Below, piece after piece: positions 57,651-64,000 of a stretch of DNA of 64,000 nt. The stretch is from positions 32,724,106 to 32,788,105 of the forward strand of contig OZ020303.1 of assembly GCA_963971305.1 (NCBI GenBank). The letters are read 5' to 3'. Each line of letters starts with the position of its first letter. The stretch's first letter is position 1. The translations under genes were made by a program, and so were the position numbers. The notes below the pieces were generated by a model that saw only the letters and a list, made by a program, of their open reading frames with translations, searched no databases and was not told the origin of the DNA. The DNA comes from Arcuatula senhousia. Lineage: Eukaryota > Mollusca > Bivalvia > Mytilida > Mytilidae.

Positions 57651-58624
57651 TGCCCTTTATACTACATATACATTAAATTTGAAAAAGAAAAAAAACTATC
57701 AGTGAAAGAAAGAACAAAAACATGACATAATGCCCTATCTTGCAGCATTTGGGACGAACAAATGGACCTGAACACTATATGCTCACCCCCACTTTAGTAG
57801 ATGGGGCATAAAAAAACAATATCTGCATCCATTACAAAAATGTTAATGAATACAGAGTTGCTGCAAGTAAAAAGCGGTAAAAGTAACAACAATTTTAACA
57901 ATGATAAAATTTGTTCAGTATTTTTTCGTGATTTTTATAGCACCTTTGATTATACTTGAGCACAATACAAGGAAATGAACACATTTTAAGTATATTGACA
58001 CAATAGGAAGACCTTAACAAACTGATTGACTAAAGACCTTTCAAATGTAAGATAACAAATCTTAAACGGCAAGGAATATGCTTATTTTTGACTCCTTTAA
58101 GATCTTCAAAAAATACTTTCATAAAGACTGTCATGTCTACATTTCTATTTTGCAGGTCAAATTAAAGCTGGAAAATGTGTTTTCATGATCCTGCCGTTTT
58201 TTGCAACTCTTCAACCTGACTAAGTTTACAGTAATGAAACATTACACTTAAAAGGTTTTATCCTAGATATTTTTTTTTCTTAATTGGCTTAAAGGACTAA
58301 GGTCATTGAGAGGACTTTATGACCAAAATTATACCATGCCCAAATTTATAAGATGCATGTAAAAATGTATTGACTATCACTCATAATAAAACAATTAAGA
58401 TTTAACTTAATTCAATGTTTCCTGTCAACATGGTCAATTTGGTGCAATAGTGATGATTAAAAGTCACCTATGGAAACTTAAAACAATCCTGATAGTATGT
58501 GTTTTAAAAATTGTGTCTTGTTTATTTCTTCCAGAAATATTTAAGGCAATTGGTGGCCTTGTTGTTCTTAGTCTGTTATAACTTTAGACTTTGTTCACCA
58601 TCTAGTCAACTTTTAAATTATCAT

Positions 58625-59022
58625 CTAACAATTTATTTGTAAACACATTAAAAGCCCTAATTCAAGATCTAATCTCTCTGCTTCAGGACTGTCACATATC
58701 TTTTTTACATGATTCTCAAATCTGTGAACATACTTTGAAAAATTCTGAAGGATTTTCAAGTCAGATTTTAAGGCATTGTTTCTATGTGAATTGAACTGAT
58801 TGGAACAGTTTTCCTTGTCAGTTTGTTCAGGCAAAGTTGATTGGTTTGTCACATCAGTTGCACTGAGATATGAAGTAATTAGAAATGATATCACTGAAAT
58901 ATATTTAACACATTCTTCAATAGAGGCACGTTTTTCCTGATGACCTTCACCTAGGACTTGTTCGTATAAATGGTTTCCAGGGACACCATGACCTTGACTG
59001 CTCTCTTGGCTTCCTGTAAATT
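58625..59022 (-). CDS. SLF1: SLF1-like last exon
   Basis: Acceptor ATTTTGTAG. 132 codons including the stop at 58625-58627; mostly helical ([40 protein letters not shown]). Confidence 0.7.
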
Positions 59023-62000
59023 CTACAAAATATAACAAGGAATTGTTTTAGCAAGCTTACAAAAGGATATCCCCTACTTCATACTTTTTTGCAAAAAAAT
59101 CAAGTCAAATTATCTCCCCCTGAATGACATTCAAGAGCAAGAAATTTCTTGCGCGTTTCCATATGATGTACTTTTTTCCCATAAAGTTTCATCAAAATCC
59201 ATGAAGTGATTTTAGATTAGTTACACTTATGTGTGGACAGAGAGTCACCTGATTCCTAAACACTCAACTTCGTTTATGCGGGTTTGGTGACAATGCAAAG
59301 TAACAATTTTTTTTAAGAAGGACAAAATAATCTTCAAAGTTTTGAAATGTTTCATAAAACAATGTTGTTTTAATTTTTTTTTCAGATTCAAAGATCCTTT
59401 CTACATAACATGTACTATGTAAATTTTTGAAAGATAAGTATCTTCATTTTTGATCATGATCTTCCAGATTAGGCCAATATAACAAAATATCCTAGATTCT
59501 CATCCCCTCCCGCTCGATTCTCTCAGCCGCCTCAAAATTTTTATTTTTTGCAAATTATGTCTGTTTTTGGACTTTTTTCTATAAAATGGCAGCATATTCT
59601 ATCATGGATAAAAAATAAAATTTGACTACCTGCCCAATATTTCCAAGAAATTTCAATGAAAATCTAGGAAATATTTTATTATGGCCTTAAGGACACTTGC
59701 ACCTTTCATTCGTAGTCTTCTTATTTTTTTTAAATGTTAAGTTTAAAATGTAAGCAACATTATGATAACACTATATACTTATGATACTTTTTTATTATCT
59801 AAATAATTGGTTAAGTTTGATCTTAATTCATTACCCTGTGAACTAGAGATAGCTGAGGGATCATCAGCATATGACAGTAAAAGATCTCTGATGTCATCAT
59901 TGCTAACCAGGTCCAATGGCTTGTAACCATAGACAGTCTTTGATTTTAATAGAACAGAACCTGAAATTGATTTCAATCATAATATTAAATAATTCTATCA
60001 TGCAATGCCAAAAGAAAAAGTTTCAGTTCAGCAGATCGTCTAGAATTTTCAACTTTCACCACATCAATAGAAGAAAACTTAATTCATTATATTCAATCTA
60101 TAAAGAAAGGTAAATTCTGCTTCTGAAGCATATGTTTTTCCATGTAAAACTTCCCAAAAACCAAAACAGTGGAACTAAATATGCAAAAAATCTCAGTCAA
60201 AAATGGCCAGATTTCATTAAAAAGGAAGTAGGTGAGCAACAGACCCAAAATTGAATTCCACAGTGTGGGACCCCATGTTGATGTCGCATACCAAATATCA
60301 AGAGGCTGTGATTAGTAATTGCTAAGAAAACTGTTATGAAAATTAATCCTGCCAGCTGCCCAACATTCAACATTTTTAACTGATTTTTTCAATCTGTGGC
60401 CAAAAATTACAGTGTAAGTACCTGCATGTTGTAAAAGTAGTTGACAGATATCTTTTCTGTTGTTAAGGACAGCATCATGTAAGGGAGTAATGCCTTCAGC
60501 ATTCCCTAACAGTAAATCCACTTTCTTACATCTAGCTCCACCTGATAAAATATGGCTGTCATTAGCATGGTAAACTAAAAACACTTTACATAAAAATATC
60601 TACCAGAAAATATTTTAAATTATTGTCAAATAAACTGTTTTTCTTGAAAGATAGTTCAAAAATTACACCTTCAAAAATTCTTCTTTCGCTTTTCATACTT
60701 GTCTTATTCTATTACTAACACTCTAATCTTAAACCCATTAAAAGTGTTAATAACATGTATACATAAACATTTGGATACTTGATAAACTTGCAGTAACTGA
60801 TGTCTTATACAATGAAATTGTCTAGAATTGACAAGAATATATACATGCATTGTACTATGGATTCATCTATTTTCTTGGGTACCAATTTGTGGTTAGATGA
60901 AAACGAATCAGTAAATGAACAAAACTGTATCCATGAACAAGATACTTTACTTCAATTGTTCAAGATGACTCAGCTTTAAATGAGTATGTGGTTGGGTAGC
61001 AATGGAAATGTTGAATGATAGCTGTTGGCACCTGAACAGCAGCTTCAGCTGTAGGAGCTGAGAATGATTATAGTTCACACCGCCCTATAACCACAGATAA
61101 TAATTTGTGTACAGCTTTGAGATGACTTAACTGTTGTGAAAAGTGGTATATAAGAATCTAAAATTATTATAATGAAACCACAATACATGTATATGCTTTA
61201 CCTTTGCTGAAGTAATGGTCAACAGTCTTGGCAGGTACAAACTGTAGGAGAGCTTTTACACATTGAAGGTTTCCATGGTTACAAGCCTCATGCATGGGTG
61301 TCCAACCAGCATTGTCCACCACATTTACATCCACTCCTACAATATATGGAAGAACTTTTTTTCTTACTTTTAAAACAAGAAAGGACATAGCTGTGTTTAC
61401 AAATATAATACTTAAAAGTTGATAATAAAGAGAAAATTTTGCTGTGTTTTAATAAAAAGTTTTAACTCTTTTCACATGTGATATGGATGAAGATATTCTA
61501 AATTGACATGTGTAAACTTTATAATACCTCTTTGTTGTATTTAGATTTTTAGTGTATTAACCTTTAACTGTTTATATTTATCCGTAAAATTTATTTACAA
61601 AATTTTAATAACATGTATAATATACTGAACAACATAAATTACGCACCACTTAATGACTTGTGGGTACATTATGTTTTCTATTTTCGTAGAACTAATTGGT
61701 TCAATTTGCCCAAATCTCAATTGAAATTCCGACTTGATGACCATTTACTGAATTTCAGACGAATGAATGCAGAGTAAATCAAACACTTCCGATGTAAATG
61801 GTAATTACAATGCCAGTTAATTTCACATTAAATGAGTAAAATTTCGAAGTCAATTGTACGCATATTTCGGCACAAACCTACGGAAATGAACATTCAACCA
61901 AGTGCAACATGAACCCTTGTCATGGTTTGTTTGATTTTTCCAAGGAGATTTGGCAGTTTGTGACTTCCGGTGAGGTTAAAAAATCTCCTCATCGTGTTTT

Positions 62001-62757
62001 TCTTTGACTGAGTATCTGGAAATCCTAAACCTTTTCGGTAAAACAAAATCTTGATAAAAGCGCATAAAGATGTCAAAATTACAGGTACGTTAGATAAAAA
62101 TTGTTGGAACAATTATTGCGACTCTGAGTAAGCGATTTTCTTATGGTGCATTTTCAATATTCATAGCCTAAAGCTTTAAAACTTCATGAATGACAACCAC
62201 ATTGAAAACTGGTGTTTTCTATTTTGTTTAATTTCAAACAAAGATGGATAAACCTAACGACGTACTAAAAAATTTTCAATCATCCACTGGAAGATGTCCA
62301 CGACCAGTTGAGTCATTTTCAATGAATGTCCAATAAAAGCCGCGCATGTGTGAGAAAAGCCAAACAGTTTGCGGTAATTAAAACTTCTAAACGTTTCTAA
62401 TAAATATGTAAATCAACATTTCAAAATATATTATTATTTGCACCAAATTCTAATTTTGAAAACGGTGCCTTATTTGTGTTGTTCTGTATATATGCATCTT
62501 GATGTTTTTTTTTTAGTTTTATCAGAATGAACTGAATCAATTCAAATCCCTACCAGTCCTTATTTGGAATATTGTATCAGTATAGAAGCGGTAGGTGCAT
62601 CTGGACTATTTGGTCCTTCACATACTGCAAACTTGCAAATATGTTACAAGTTTGAAGATGAAGATTACTCCATAAAACTTTTTACCTGGAACTTTTAACA
62701 ACTGGTTCAGTTTTATTACATCATTTCTGATACAAGCTGTATGTAAAGGAGTTTCAC
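58625..62757 (-). CDS. SLF1: SLF1-like ankyrin-repeat protein, last five exons (partial)
   Basis: Five exons, all joined in the same phase, encode three ankyrin repeats and a helical C-terminus. Repeat 1 is [20 protein letters not shown]. Repeat 2 is [20 protein letters not shown] with [10 protein letters not shown]. An insert ([19 protein letters not shown]) precedes repeat 3, [20 protein letters not shown], and then [20 protein letters not shown]. The order and spacing resemble the ankyrin block of SLF1 (ANKRD32), which with SLF2 brings SMC5/6 to DNA lesions. BARD1 and ANKRD31 have related repeats, but BARD1 is followed by BRCT domains, which are absent here. An N-terminal BRCT half would lie beyond 64000. 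Exons: 62686-62757, 61202-61336, 60422-60541, 59835-59960, 58625-59022. All have GT-AG borders. Confidence 0.7.
59050..59290 (+). repeat. Dispersed repeat (TTTCATCAAAATCCAT family), copy 2
   Basis: GGATATCCCCTACTTCATA, TTATCTCCCCCTGAATGA and AAGTTTCATCAAAATCCAT in the same order as 15945-16155. Confidence 0.55.
59835..59960 (-). CDS. SLF1: SLF1-like exon, end of ankyrin block
   Basis: Encodes [18 protein letters not shown] and [11 protein letters not shown]. Donor ACAGG|GTAATG; phase 1 to the last exon. Confidence 0.75.
60190..60375 (+). repeat. Dispersed repeat (GGAAGTAGGTGAGC family), copy 4
   Basis: AAAGGAAGTAGGTGAGCAAC, GGGACCCCATGTTGATG and CATACCAAATATCAAGAGGC. Lies in an SLF1-like intron next to exon 60422-60541. 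Confidence 0.6.
60422..60541 (-). CDS. SLF1: SLF1-like exon, ankyrin repeat 3
   Basis: Encodes [20 protein letters not shown] and [19 protein letters not shown]. Acceptor TTTTATCAG, donor GCAG|GTACTT. Confidence 0.75.
60990..61180 (+). repeat. Possible SINE 3' portion
   Basis: A segment ending TTGAGATGACTTAACTG, GTGAAAAGTGGTATATAAGA and an ATTATTATAATG tail resembles the tail region of metazoan SINE/LINE pairs. No tRNA-like head was found. Confidence 0.3.
61202..61336 (-). CDS. SLF1: SLF1-like exon, ankyrin repeat 2
   Basis: Encodes [20 protein letters not shown] through KTVDHYFSK. Acceptor ATATTGTAG, donor AAAG|GTAAAG. Confidence 0.8.
62686..62757 (-). CDS. SLF1: SLF1-like exon, ankyrin repeat 1
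   Basis: 72 bp. Encodes [20 protein letters not shown] and KVP. Acceptor GTTTTGTAG, donor CCAG|GTAAAA. Upstream exons are not in the window. Confidence 0.75.
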
Positions 62758-62904
62758 CTACAAAACAAATCGATATACAGTAACAAGTAATTGTGTTGGG
62801 TACATAATAACATTGAGAGTTCCATTATAAGGTCAGTACAGCAAGTTGCCTTGTACATTGTCAGTTATAGCAATTCAAATGTTCCGTTCCCCCAACTCAA
62901 CAGG

Positions 62905-63165
62905 AACTCGTCAAGGTACTTTGGAGTACTGGTGCTTAATCGAATTAATTGTTTCATTCCCCAAAGCTGAACAGGAACTCATCAAGGTACTTTGGAGTAC
63001 TGGTGCTTAATCTATCTATAGAATGTTGTTATAATAGAAGCTAATCTCTTTGATCAGTTTAACTGGCACCTTCATTGAAAATCAAGTACTTTGGAGTACT
63101 GGTGCTTAATCTATCTATAGAATGTTGTTATAATAGAAGCTAATCTTTTTGATCAGCTAAACTTG
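62905..63165 (+). repeat. Partial triplication around GTACTTTGGAGTACTGGTGC
   Basis: GTACTTTGGAGTACTGGTGC followed by TTAATC occurs three times (about 62918, 62988 and 63086). The longest shared stretch (TAATCTATCTATAGAATG to GCACCTTCAT) spans two of them. The core is itself palindromic (AGTACTTTGGAGTACT). Confidence 0.65.
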
Positions 63166-63181
63166 CACCTTCATAGATAAA

Positions 63182-64000
63182 AAGCTTCGCCGAGCGCAGC
63201 ATGATACGACCGCAACATGTTGAACTCTGTACGTTTTAGGCCTAATATGGATAGTCTATTGTTCTGGACACATGCAGCCCATGGTGGACTGACAAAGGTT
63301 TTTGACACATGCTTCTCTGATGGACTTTCGACCCAGGGGGTAAAAATATAAATTTTGAATGTTGTATTCTACTCTTTAAAAGAATAATGTTTGGGGAAAA
63401 AATTAAAAATCGAACCAGAATTTTCTTAAAATTATGATTAAAGCCCCAAAAATTTATTCTTAAATTTAGAATCGCTACCTGACAAGAATTAATTTGCAAA
63501 AAAATTTTTCAAAATCGGACCACAAATAAAAAAGCCCCATTTGGCCCCTAATTACGTAATAGGGGGAAAAAGGGGGGGTCACAAAAATTAATTCTTAATT
63601 TGGTATTAGCTATTTGACAAGAACAAACATGCAAAAAAAATTTTCAAAATCGGACCAGAAATAAAAAAGTTACAATTATGGTCCCTAATAACGTAACAGT
63701 AAAAAAAGGGGACACAAAAATATATCTGCTACTTGACAAGAATAAACTTGCAAAAAAAATTATCAAAATCGGACAAGAATTAAAAAAGTTTCGCTTTCGG
63801 CCCCTTTTAGCCCCTTATTACGTAACAGGTGAAAAAGGGGTGGGGGTCGCAAAAATAAATTCTCAAATTTGGATTTGCTACTTGACAAAAATAAACTAGC
63901 AAAAAAAATTTCAAAATCGGACCACAAATAAAAAAGTTTCGATTTTGGCCCCATTTGGCCCCCTAATTACGTAATAGGCGAAAAAAGGGGGGATCGCAAA
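63182..64000 (-). mobile_element. TATACGACCGC-family element, truncated by the window edge
   Basis: Begins AGCTTCGCCGAGCGCAGCAT and CGACCGCAACATGTTGAA, the inverse of the piece in tandem segments 1-4 (such as 42240-42290). It then shows units of about 140 bp repeating CCCTAATTACGTAATAGG, AAAATCGGACCACAAATAAA and TTGACAAGAATAAAC to the end. Confidence 0.7.

Noticed and set aside
62060..62096. MSKLQ followed by CAG|GTACGT, looking like a tiny first coding exon on the plus strand
   Set aside because: Only five codons, lies inside an SLF1-like intron, and no second exon could be found.
61894..62112. 72-codon minus frame ([20 protein letters not shown])
   Set aside because: It does not fit between the phased ankyrin exons and has no recognisable domain.
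58625..62757. Assignment of the ankyrin gene to BARD1
   Set aside because: The repeats are similar, but the spacing insert before repeat 3 differs, and the last exon has no BRCT domain.

Overview
This window is AT-rich invertebrate nuclear DNA, most likely from a bivalve mollusc and probably a mussel. Three things point there. The genes are animal genes split by GT-AG introns (cystinosin, mitoribosomal protein L55, an SLF1-like ankyrin protein). There are exons of protein families that are multicopy in bivalves (Mutator-like transposase domain, DUF6589, a RecQ-type helicase). The rest is dominated by tandem-core elements with hairpin ends, resembling the bivalve pearl/HINE class. All gene models were assembled by reading exons, splice sites and phases by eye. 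Family names come from remembered protein families, and no database search was run.

Layout. (1) 0.4-9 kb: a 5' exon of a Mutator-like transposase-domain protein (minus) faces a RecQ-like helicase (plus), followed by the last exon of a DUF6589 protein (minus). The helicase's second exon is split by a 1.18-kb transposon. Removing the transposon and one copy of its 7-bp flanking repeat restores the frame and the DEVH box exactly. (2) 9.6-16.2 kb: nested repeats. (3) 17-26 kb: a complete nine-exon cystinosin gene (CTNS, minus, 401 aa) with repeats in its introns. A diverged inverted copy of its promoter and 5' end lies at 27.6-28.85 kb and is itself interrupted by a transposon. (4) 29-50.6 kb: a repeat hub. 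Four near-identical tandem segments (about 3.8, 4.0, 2.4 and 2.4 kb) lie between about 36.4 and 49.0 kb. Two of them carry an extra 1.55-kb element that the other two lack, so the empty sites define its ends. (5) 50.8-51.7 kb: the last two coding exons of MRPL55 (plus). (6) 52-57.7 kb: more repeats, including a TTAA-flanked MITE. (7) 58.6-62.8 kb: the last five exons of an SLF1-like ankyrin gene (minus). (8) 63.2 kb to the end: another tandem-core element running out of the window.

The three conserved host genes are unrelated housekeeping functions: lysosomal cystine export, mitochondrial translation and probably SMC5/6-linked DNA repair. The first 9 kb holds three genes from families usually associated with mobile or multicopy genes, possibly parts of one larger mobile unit, though this is unproven. 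The strongest mobile-element results are these: several short transposons with CA...TG ends flanked by 6-bp (once 7-bp) direct repeats, and a hairpin-ended element family that inserts into T-runs and whose members share ends but carry different tandem cores.
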